Under the pieces are notes generated by a model. The model worked only from the letters and a program-made list of their open reading frames with translations. It was not told the DNA's origin and did not search any database. The translations under genes and the position numbers were made by a program. A DNA stretch of 5,333 bases from Actinomycetota bacterium (lineage in GTDB: Bacteria > Actinomycetota > Actinomycetes > Mycobacteriales > Mycobacteriaceae). Shown piece after piece: positions 1 to 5,119 of the stretch. Numbering within the stretch: the stretch's first letter is position 1; each line of letters begins with the position of its first letter. The DNA lies in assembly GCA_005787665.1 (NCBI GenBank), contig SYAB01000322.1, positions 1-5,333 of the forward strand, written 5' to 3'.

Positions 1-895
1 GACCATCCTGGGCAACGCCGCGGTTCAGGAGGCGCTGGGCGCCGGTGTCGCGGCGGTGTTGACCGGACTGGCCGACGACGAGGCCATCCGGACGCTGATC
101 GGGGACCTGCTCGGCGCCGGCTTCGGGCCTACGGTCGCGGGCCTGCTGGCCGACCCGGATTTCGGTGCGGCGACTGCCGCCCTCCTCGGCTCCGCGGTCA
201 CCGACGTGCTCGGCTACCCGGGCGTCAGCACCGCCCTGACCGACACCGTCGAACAGATCGCGGCCGCCCTGCTGGCGGGAACCGATCTCGGGGATGCGGT
301 GCAGGGCGCGGTTCAGGCACTGGCCGCCGCCCCCGCCCTGCGGGAGGCCCTGGAAGCAGTGCTGCCGGGTTACCTGGACACCATCCTGGACAGCGGCGAG
401 ATCCGTGACGGTCTGAGCGAAGCGGCCCAGCAGGTCGTCACCGACCTGCTGCGCGACAGCGGGATCGACAGCCCGTTCCTGACCTCGCTGGCCGGCCGCG
501 TCACCGAGGCCGCCACCGCCTCGGTGCTGGCCAACGCCGCCTTCGGCGGTTTGATCAATGATCTGGCCGCCGACATCCTGGGCGGGACACCGATCAGCGA
601 GGTGACCGACATCGTCGTGCAGGCGGTCCTGCGGGAACCCGCCCTCCAGATCGCGCTCGGCGCGGCCGTCGGCCAGGGGATCGGTGCGATCCTCGGCGAC
701 AACATCATCGGCGCGGTCGTCGGCCAGGTGGCCGGCGTCGCGGCGACGGTGCTCATCGGACTGGCCGCCGGAATCACGCTGCTGTTCAACCCCGCCATCC
801 TCAGCGCGGCCGCGGTGGCCGCCGGCAGGCCCGGCGACGGCTACTTCGAACTGATTCCCGGGACCGCGGTCCTGACGGTGGCGGTCGCGGTCTGA
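1..895 (+). CDS. Hydrophobic Ala/Leu-rich repeat protein, C-terminal part (5' end outside window)
   Basis: The reading frame is open from base 2 to the TGA at 893-895, so 297 residues of a longer protein are visible. A GTG at 56 is in frame, but coding-like sequence of the same character continues upstream of it, so I treat the gene as cut by the window edge. The protein is rich in Ala, Leu, Gly and Val, looks mostly helical, and is built from repeats of about 102 residues. Counting from the GTG at 56, 'GTDLGDAVQGAVQALAAAPA' (75-94) aligns with 'GTPISEVTDIVVQAVLREPA' (177-196), and PALREAL (93-99) with PALQIAL (195-201). A third copy, AVQEAL, lies just upstream of codon 56. Residues about 205-245 are strongly hydrophobic and Gly-rich, consistent with one or two membrane helices. 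No catalytic motif is visible and I do not recognise the family. It could be a surface or membrane-associated structural protein; its function is unknown. Confidence 0.8.
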   Translation, partial: TILGNAAVQEALGAGVAAVLTGLADDEAIRTLIGDLLGAGFGPTVAGLLADPDFGAATAALLGSAVTDVLGYPGVSTALTDTVEQIAAALLAGTDLGDAVQGAVQALAAAPALREALEAVLPGYLDTILDSGEIRDGLSEAAQQVVTDLLRDSGIDSPFLTSLAGRVTEAATASVLANAAFGGLINDLAADILGGTPISEVTDIVVQAVLREPALQIALGAAVGQGIGAILGDNIIGAVVGQVAGVAATVLIGLAAGITLLFNPAILSAAAVAAGRPGDGYFELIPGTAVLTVAVAV

Positions 896-913
896 GTCCA
901 CCGCCGATCGTGA

Positions 914-951
914 ATCCGCTGCGGTTTTCGGGCCTGTTTCCCGCAGTGGAT
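914..951 (+). terminator. Inverted repeat after the repeat-protein gene, probable terminator hairpin
   Basis: ATCCGCTGCGG (914-924) pairs with CCGCAGTGGAT (941-951) to form an 11-bp stem with one G-U wobble and a 16-nt loop. It starts 18 bases after the stop codon at 893-895. No T tract follows, so it is not a classical intrinsic terminator, but hairpins without T tracts have been proposed as terminators in mycobacteria. It could also be an operator for the next gene, whose start is 71 bases downstream. Confidence 0.45.
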
Positions 952-1005
952 GCACGCTCGGCGCGGCCTACCCGTCGTGTGTGCGACGATCGGGGCGGAT
1001 CAGAC

Positions 1006-1011
1006 GAGAGG
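1006..1011 (+). promoter_or_regulatory. Ribosome binding site fixing the ATG at 1023
   Basis: GAGAGG ends 11 bases before the ATG at 1023. It supports that ATG over the in-frame GTG at 981, which would add 14 Arg-rich residues in front of an otherwise normal signal peptide. Confidence 0.55.
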
Positions 1012-1022
1012 ATCGGGGTGCG

Positions 1023-1667
1023 ATGACGACACGCCACCGCGCAATCCGGGCGGCCCTGGCGGGTGCGGCCGTTCTCGGTGCCGCGACGTTCGGTGCGGCA
1101 CCGGCCGTTGCCGACCCGGTCCCGCCGCCCGCCCCGCCGACCACCCCCACGGTGCCCGTTCCGCCGCCCCCCGCCCCGCCGCCGCCCTCGTCGCCGATGA
1201 CGCCCCGGCAACCCGCGCTTCCCCCCGCCGACCCGGCGGCACCCCCCGCGGACCCGGCGGCCGAGCCGGTACCCCCGCCCGTCTTCACGCCCGACGTGCC
1301 GGAGATTCCCAACGCCCAGTACGGCTCGGGCAAGTTCGGCGACGGTGTGCTGGGCACCCTGATGGACCTCTGGGACCAGGCCAAGAACCCGACCTTCACC
1401 CAGGACGAAATCCTCGGCTTGGGTGGTGAACGGCCGACCCGGCCGCCCGGCGCCGGCCCCGCGACCACCCTGCCGCCCGGGTACATCTCGACCAAGTCGC
1501 CGGGCTCGGAGGCGCCGTCCGCCGGTGTGGCAGAAGGTCCGGAGGGCGGGCGCATTCCGCTTCCGCCCGGCTACTACCCGCTCGACGGGCCGCCACCGCC
1601 CGGATATTTCGACCCGCCGCCCACGCCGATCCCGGTCATGCCGGCCACCATCGTCCCGGGCGGGTGA
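1023..1667 (+). CDS. Proline-rich secreted protein with PPGY motifs
   Basis: This is a 214-residue exported protein of unknown function. It begins with a typical Sec signal peptide: basic MTTRHRAIR, a hydrophobic Ala/Gly-rich core (about 10-26) and a cleavage site after APAVA (26-30), leaving a mature N-terminus DPVPPP. Residues 31-90 are almost entirely Pro, Ala, Thr and acidic residues, as in an extended wall-spanning stalk. Residues 92-135 form a short segment that is less Pro-rich (containing QYGSGKFGDGVLGTLMDLWD) and may fold. The C-terminus is again Pro-rich, with three PPGY motifs at 151-154, 181-184 and 192-195. No cysteine is present and no lipobox is seen. The stop codon overlaps the start of the DUF2784 gene, so the two are probably co-translated. 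Low-complexity composition limits any homology call; location in or beyond the cell wall is inferred from the signal peptide. Confidence 0.85.
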   Translation: MTTRHRAIRAALAGAAVLGAATFGAAPAVADPVPPPAPPTTPTVPVPPPPAPPPPSSPMTPRQPALPPADPAAPPADPAAEPVPPPVFTPDVPEIPNAQYGSGKFGDGVLGTLMDLWDQAKNPTFTQDEILGLGGERPTRPPGAGPATTLPPGYISTKSPGSEAPSAGVAEGPEGGRIPLPPGYYPLDGPPPPGYFDPPPTPIPVMPATIVPGG

Positions 1668-2029
1668 TCGCAGGACGTCTCGCCGATGCGGTGATGGTCG
1701 TCCATGGCCTGTTCGTCGTCTGGGTGGTGCTCGGGGCGTTCGCCGTGTGGCGCTGGCCCCGGTTGGCCTGGTTACATCTGCCGGCGCTGGCATGGGGCCT
1801 GTGGATCGAGGTCTCCGGGGGAGTGTGCCCGCTGACCCCGCTGGAGGTATCGCTGCGCCACCAGGCCGGCCAAAGCGGCTACAGCGGCGGCTTCATCGAG
1901 CACTACCTGGGCGGCCTGCTCTATCCCGACGGGCTGACCCGGACCGCCCAGTGGTGGGCGGCGGCCGTGCTCGGCCTGATCAATGTGGTGCTCTACGGAC
2001 TGATCCTCAAGCGCGCCACGCGACGCTAG
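1664..2029 (+). CDS. DUF2784 family small membrane protein
   Basis: A 121-residue protein recognised as DUF2784 by its characteristic motifs: an early membrane helix with His14, WPRLAWLHLP (31-40), CPLTPLE (55-61) and GYSGGFIEHY (72-81). Hydrophobic segments at about 8-29, 35-52 and 96-115 indicate an inner-membrane protein, and the tail KRATRR suggests a cytosolic C-terminus. Its length is normal for the family, which has no established function. The GTG start (1664-1666) overlaps the TGA of the preceding secreted-protein gene (1665-1667), and no Shine-Dalgarno sequence is evident in front of it. Translation is therefore probably coupled to the upstream gene. It converges on the exported-protein gene on the other strand, with 51 bases between the stop codons. 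Confidence 0.9.
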   Translation: MIAGRLADAVMVVHGLFVVWVVLGAFAVWRWPRLAWLHLPALAWGLWIEVSGGVCPLTPLEVSLRHQAGQSGYSGGFIEHYLGGLLYPDGLTRTAQWWAAAVLGLINVVLYGLILKRATRR

Positions 2030-2031
2030 TA

Positions 2032-2045
2032 CAGCAGCGCTGCTG
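2032..2045. terminator. 14-bp palindrome between convergent genes, weak terminator candidate
   Basis: CAGCAGCGCTGCTG is a perfect palindrome lying 2 bases after the DUF2784 stop codon, in the 51-bp gap between convergent genes. As RNA it would make only a short stem with a 4-nt loop, and neither strand has a T tract. Its position suits a bidirectional terminator, but the structure is weak. Confidence 0.25.
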
Positions 2046-2080
2046 CGCAAGCAGGGTGGCGGTGACCGAGTGAGCCGGGC

Positions 2081-3064
2081 TCAGCGCGCAACCCGTGCGG
2101 CCCGGGAGGGTCGGTCCGAGGTGCCGGCGTCGTTCACGTCGCCGGTGGCGGCCCGGGTGACCCTGCCGCCCTTGGGTTGCGGAGCCTGGCTCTCGCTCGC
2201 CGGGGCGACTGCCGCGGCAGCCGCGGCGGGAACCCGGCGTGGGGCACGCTCCGCGGCGCGGGGCGCGGGCTCCGCAACGCTGGACTCGGGCACCGCGGCG
2301 ATCGGCGTATCGAGGTTCGCCTCGGTGTCGGCCGCGACAGCGGTGTCGGTTGCGACGACTGCGTCGGTGCCGGCCGCGACAGCGGTGCCGGTGTCGGTCG
2401 TGGCCGGTGCCGCGGTCTCGGCGTCAGCGGTCTCGGTGCCGGCCGCCGTCTCAGGAACAACAGCCTCGGCAACAACCGTCTCGGCAACGGCCGCCTCGGG
2501 AGTTGCGACAGCCTGCACGCCGAATCTGTTCGGCACGGTTGCCGCGGCGAAACCGATGGGGGGCAGGGGCGGGAAAAAGCCGAGGATCCAGTTGATCTCG
2601 TTCTGGATGAGGTTGGTGACACCGGTCTGAATTCCGGCGGTCAGGGTGGGAACGATCAGGTCGAACTGCCCGTCGACGAGAAAGGCGAGGCTGTAGACCA
2701 CCGACTCGGCGAACGGCTGCCAGCCGCTGTAGATGATGTTGGCCTGGGGTGCCAGCAGGCCGATCGGCCAGGGCAGCCATTCGGTGGCCCAGGCGAACAG
2801 TTCGACGCCGTATTCCACCCACGGCTGCACGACGCTGTAGGCGTTGATAATCCATTCACCCGGCGTGGCCGCCAGCGCGACATCGATGATCTCGGGAAAT
2901 GTCGGAAACGCCGACAACGCCGCGGTCAGCGCGACGGCGGGCGAGGCGAGAGCCGGCGAGGCGACGGTGACCGGAGCCGGCGCGGCGATGGGTGCTACCA
3001 CGGCGGCAGCCACCAGGCCGGCCGCGAGGCCGGCGGTGAGGTGGGAACGAACGGACACCGTCAT
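2081..3064 (-). CDS. Exported Ala-rich protein with low-complexity C-terminal tail, mycobacterial type
   Basis: A 327-residue protein of unknown function. The ATG at 3064 is chosen because AGGGAGAG precedes it by 5 bases and the product then begins MTVSVRSHL followed by a long hydrophobic stretch (about 9-35), a signal peptide or anchor. Residues 52-175 form the only ordinary folded-looking region. It contains WIINAYSVVQPWVEYGVELF (71-90), a Trp/Pro segment WLPWPIGLLAPQ (96-107) and FFPPLPPIGF (163-172), a pattern I associate with mycobacterial exported proteins, though I cannot name the family. Residues 187-297 are disordered, rich in Ala, Thr, Val, Pro, Asp and Glu, and include a 14-residue tandem repeat at 227-254. 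The last 30 residues are basic (RVTR, RPSRAARVAR). The 3' half of this gene is strongly biased in base composition, which creates long spurious open frames on the other strand. Confidence 0.8.
   Translation of the reverse strand: MTVSVRSHLTAGLAAGLVAAAVVAPIAAPAPVTVASPALASPAVALTAALSAFPTFPEIIDVALAATPGEWIINAYSVVQPWVEYGVELFAWATEWLPWPIGLLAPQANIIYSGWQPFAESVVYSLAFLVDGQFDLIVPTLTAGIQTGVTNLIQNEINWILGFFPPLPPIGFAAATVPNRFGVQAVATPEAAVAETVVAEAVVPETAAGTETADAETAAPATTDTGTAVAAGTDAVVATDTAVAADTEANLDTPIAAVPESSVAEPAPRAAERAPRRVPAAAAAAVAPASESQAPQPKGGRVTRAATGDVNDAGTSDRPSRAARVAR
2330..2387 (-). repeat. 42-bp tandem repeat in the low-complexity tail of the exported protein
   Basis: GGCCGCGACAGCGGTG occurs at 2330-2345 and again, identical, at 2372-2387, an offset of 42 bases. 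In the protein it gives TAVAAGTDAVVATD (227-240) followed directly by TAVAADTEANLDTP (241-254). The period is a whole number of codons, so gain or loss of a unit would keep the frame. Confidence 0.7.
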
Positions 3065-3069
3065 GGAAA

Positions 3070-3077
3070 CTCTCCCT
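3070..3077 (-). promoter_or_regulatory. Ribosome binding site fixing the ATG at 3064
   Basis: Read on the minus strand, AGGGAGAG lies 5 bases (TTTCC) before the ATG. This favours 3064 over the ATG at 3109 that would add 15 polar residues before the signal sequence. Confidence 0.8.
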
Positions 3078-3107
3078 GGCTGGCGTTTGCTGTCGGGGTA
3101 CAAACAC

Positions 3108-3137
3108 ACTGTATGTCCTGGCCCGCCCGGCGTTACA
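3108..3137 (-). promoter_or_regulatory. Possible promoter for the exported-protein gene
   Basis: On the minus strand, TACAGT (3113-3108) fits the mycobacterial -10 pattern TANNNT. TGTAAC (3137-3132), 18 bases upstream, is a poor -35 element. Transcription would start near 3101, about 37 bases before the ATG. The call rests on motif and position only. Confidence 0.25.
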
Positions 3138-3147
3138 GCGCGAGGTG

Positions 3148-3176
3148 TTCACGCTGTCGGTGCGCGCGGCTAGCGT
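3148..3176 (+). promoter_or_regulatory. Probable SigA-type promoter for the gene at 3206
   Basis: TTCACG (3148-3153) and TAGCGT (3171-3176) are separated by 17 bases, the optimal spacing. The -10 fits TANNNT and the -35 matches TTGACA at four of six positions. Transcription would begin near 3183, leaving a short leader containing the ribosome binding site at 3193-3200. Confidence 0.4.
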
Positions 3177-3192
3177 GAGCCCAGAGGTGGAC

Positions 3193-3200
3193 GAGAGGGG
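3193..3200 (+). promoter_or_regulatory. Ribosome binding site for the GTG at 3206
   Basis: GAGAGGGG ends 5 bases before the GTG start codon at 3206, which fixes that start. Confidence 0.75.
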
Positions 3201-3205
3201 ACCGG

Positions 3206-4240
3206 GTGAACGTCGGCGAGCAGGTCATCGATTGGCTCTTCACCGAGCAGTTGCAGGTCGACGAGCAGTGGTCGGTCCGCAGCGACACGGGCTTCACCTG
3301 GTGGGCCGACCAGAACGCTCAGACCATCGAGATTCTCGGCGAACAAACCGGCCCCGACGGCGAGCCGGGCTACCTGATCGGGGTGCGTACCGAGATGGTG
3401 GCCGACCTCGACCTCACCGAATCGGCCCTGGCCGAGTTGAACGAGGGCCCGATGCGGTTCGCGGCGATGGCCGGCCCGGTCTATGACCCCGACGCCCGGA
3501 CGCTGAGCCTGGCTTCGCTGGGCCGGGTGCACGAGGAGATCACCGGCTGGATGGGGGTCCTGCTGGCCTCGGCGGCGGTGCTGCAGATCGCGGAGGCCGG
3601 AATGCTCGGGACCAAGCTGGCCGAGGCACTCGGCGCCACGCCCGCGGTCAGCGCCCACCCCCGCAGCGGCCCGCGGCCCACCCCCGACGAGATGCTCTTC
3701 GCCCCGCGGGTGTTCATCGAGGAGGGTAAGCAGCCCTGCCAGTGGCCCGAGGCCGACTTCGCGCGCGCCGTCGAAGAGTACATGCAGCGCCCGCCTTCGG
3801 TCGGTGCCTCCGCGGGCGGGCAGGGCTTCACCGTGGAGTTCCCGTTCGGCGAGCGGTCGTCGCTGTGTCAGGTGATGGGCAGTCAGGCTCATCCGCTCTA
3901 CGGCAACGGACTGCTGATCCTGCAGCGCTTTCCGTTCCCCGGCGCCTCGGCAGCCGAAGGTGCGGAATTAGCCCTGCGCCTTAACTCCGCCGAGCTGGCG
4001 AGCGCATCCACCGGCTATGGGTTCGGCAGTTTCGTCCACGACAACGCCACACTGTGTTTCACCGGGTTCGTGCCCAACTCGCTGCACCGTCAGGTGTCGC
4101 TGCCCAACGTCTACTTTTCCTGCGCGACGCGGGCCCAGGCGATGTCGGTCTGGTTGCTCGACGAGGTGTGGGACGAGGATTCCTTCACTCTCGACCACGG
4201 TGTGATCGGACGTGCGCTAGGAGGTGACGCCGCCGGTTAG
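3206..4240 (+). CDS. Conserved-looking cytosolic protein with two alpha/beta modules, possibly TY-Chap/YbjN-like
   Basis: A 344-residue soluble protein with no signal peptide and no clear transmembrane segment. It starts at a GTG with a strong ribosome binding site and its own probable promoter. The N-terminal part (about 1-140) has strand-like segments such as FTWWAD (30-35), YLIGVRTEM (56-64) and TLSLASLGRV (99-108), then a helix around 109-133. A Pro/Gly-rich linker (about 145-165) leads to a second part (165-344) with FTVEFPF (208-214), GLLILQRFPFP (235-245), a helix (249-266), GYGFGSFVHD (270-279), LCFTGFVPNSL (283-293) and a final helix (306-323). The strand-helix-strand order with GFGSF followed by a strand ending in PN resembles the type III secretion chaperone-like TY-Chap/YbjN domains of actinobacteria. 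That is fold-level inference without a search. No catalytic residues are apparent. The next gene starts 88 bases downstream on the same strand and could be partly co-transcribed. Confidence 0.8.
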   Translation: MNVGEQVIDWLFTEQLQVDEQWSVRSDTGFTWWADQNAQTIEILGEQTGPDGEPGYLIGVRTEMVADLDLTESALAELNEGPMRFAAMAGPVYDPDARTLSLASLGRVHEEITGWMGVLLASAAVLQIAEAGMLGTKLAEALGATPAVSAHPRSGPRPTPDEMLFAPRVFIEEGKQPCQWPEADFARAVEEYMQRPPSVGASAGGQGFTVEFPFGERSSLCQVMGSQAHPLYGNGLLILQRFPFPGASAAEGAELALRLNSAELASASTGYGFGSFVHDNATLCFTGFVPNSLHRQVSLPNVYFSCATRAQAMSVWLLDEVWDEDSFTLDHGVIGRALGGDAAG

Positions 4241-4266
4241 TGACACCGATTTCTGTCGGAGGCCGT

Positions 4267-4275
4267 TGCTAACCT
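4267..4275 (+). promoter_or_regulatory. Possible extended -10 promoter for the helix-turn-helix gene
   Basis: TGC followed by TAACCT (4270-4275) is an extended -10 element matching TGN-TANNNT. No good -35 lies at normal spacing. Transcription would start near 4282, giving a leader of about 46 bases that contains the direct repeat at 4295-4317. Confidence 0.35.
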
Positions 4276-4294
4276 GCGGGTGAAAACAGTTGGT

Positions 4295-4317
4295 GTTCAG
4301 CACAAAGTTCAGCACAA
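4295..4317 (+). repeat. 11-bp tandem direct repeat in the leader of the helix-turn-helix gene
   Basis: GTTCAGCACAA occurs at 4295-4305 and again, identical, at 4307-4317, with one base between the copies (period 12). The second copy runs into the ribosome binding site AAGGGGGG. Tandem sites here could be an operator for the gene's own product or for another regulator, which is inference from position. Confidence 0.6.
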
Positions 4318-4323
4318 GGGGGG
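4316..4323 (+). promoter_or_regulatory. Ribosome binding site fixing the ATG at 4328
   Basis: AAGGGGGG ends 4 bases before the ATG at 4328. The in-frame GTG at 4280 has no Shine-Dalgarno sequence, so 4328 is preferred. Confidence 0.7.
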
Positions 4324-4327
4324 TGCG

Positions 4328-5113
4328 ATGGACCAGTCCGTCAATACCAGTTATGCGGTGATCGTGCTCGGCGACTCCGATACGGTGCAGCGTTTTGACC
4401 TCACCGACAAGGCGGCCGAACAGGGTGCGGTGATCGCCGAAACCTACGCCTTCGAGCCGGGGGAGGCGCGCGGCCACGACGAGCTCGCCGAGGTTGAGGC
4501 GGTGCTGACCGCCCTGAGCCGGGCGATCGCCACTCGCACCGACGTGTGGGTGCCCTTCCCGGTGGACGACCTCGGTCGCGAGGAGCACATGCGCCGGGTG
4601 AGCCTGGTGCTGCAGCGCCACGGACTGAACATGCTGATGGGGTCGAGGCTGGAACCCTGCACGATGGACGGTGGATTCAGTCCGGCCGATTTCGCGCTGC
4701 GCGCCGAGGTCCGTGCGGTCGACGAACTCGACCACGCCGCGGTCGCCGACGCAGGGATGCGCACGCTGCTCGCCGAGATCACCGACGCCCTCGACCGGGA
4801 GCCGCCGAGGCCCCCGGCTCCACGCCGGGTGCGGCCGCGCAGCGCGGCGACCGAGAAGTTCTACGGCACCGGCGAGGTGGCCCGGTTCTTCGGCAGATCG
4901 GTTCAGTGGGTGAATCGGGGCATCCGGTCGGGTGTCTTCACCTACCCGGACGGCTCGCCCATCGAACCGCTGCGGGTCGGGGCGAATCAGCGGCGCCGGT
5001 TCACCCTGCCGGTGCTGGGCGACATGGCCCGGGCCTGCTACCGACGCGGACTGGTCGACGAGGGCGAGTTGCTGGATCTGCTGGCGGTGCTGGACCGCGC
5101 CGAGGCGGAATAG
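4328..5113 (+). CDS. Putative DNA-binding protein: unknown N-terminal domain plus MerR-like helix-turn-helix
   Basis: A 261-residue soluble protein in two parts. The N-terminal domain (about 8-155) opens with a strand YAVIVLGDSD (9-18), followed by a helix, VIAETYAFEP (35-44), a helix (52-69), VWVPFPVDD (73-81) and a helix leading to LNMLMGSRLEPC (100-111). This alternation suggests an alpha/beta fold, but I do not recognise the family. A basic, Pro-rich linker (159-174) joins it to a C-terminal domain beginning FYGTGEVARFFGRSVQWVNR (178-197), a good helix-turn-helix of the MerR/excisionase type. A probable wing follows (GSPIEPLRVGANQRRRFTLP, 209-228), then helices (229-259). The protein probably binds DNA as a transcription regulator; its target and the ligand or partner of the N-terminal domain are unknown. 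Its leader carries a tandem direct repeat that could be its own operator. It ends 6 bases before the end of the convergent ABC ATPase gene. Confidence 0.85.
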   Translation: MDQSVNTSYAVIVLGDSDTVQRFDLTDKAAEQGAVIAETYAFEPGEARGHDELAEVEAVLTALSRAIATRTDVWVPFPVDDLGREEHMRRVSLVLQRHGLNMLMGSRLEPCTMDGGFSPADFALRAEVRAVDELDHAAVADAGMRTLLAEITDALDREPPRPPAPRRVRPRSAATEKFYGTGEVARFFGRSVQWVNRGIRSGVFTYPDGSPIEPLRVGANQRRRFTLPVLGDMARACYRRGLVDEGELLDLLAVLDRAEAE

Positions 5114-5119
5114 CGCCGT

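Noticed and set aside
981..1022. GTG at 981 as start of the secreted protein
   Set aside because: It would place 14 Arg-rich residues before a standard signal peptide, and the ATG at 1023 has a GAGAGG upstream.
801..1793. Minus-strand open frame of 330 codons across the proline-rich gene
   Set aside because: The product is mostly Arg/Gly/Pro low complexity. It spans three real plus-strand genes and their intergenic region, and no plausible ribosome binding site or fold is seen.
3065..3109. ATG at 3109 (minus strand) as start of the exported protein
   Set aside because: The ATG at 3064 has an AGGGAGAG ribosome binding site at 5-base spacing and starts directly before the signal sequence; 3109 also overlaps the probable -10 element.
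2177..3178. Long plus-strand open frame of 333 codons opposite the exported-protein gene
   Set aside because: It has Arg/Gly-rich composition without domain pattern and lies antisense to a frame with a signal peptide, ribosome binding site and recognisable core. It is explained by GC-rich codon bias.
3206..3892. Overlapping minus-strand open frame opposite the 3206 gene
   Set aside because: Its translation is His/Arg/Gly-rich with no domain pattern, a reverse-strand shadow of a well-supported gene.
4246..4259. Short CCGA...TCGG inverted repeat after the 3206 gene
   Set aside because: The stem is only 4 bp with no T tract, which is expected by chance in this composition.
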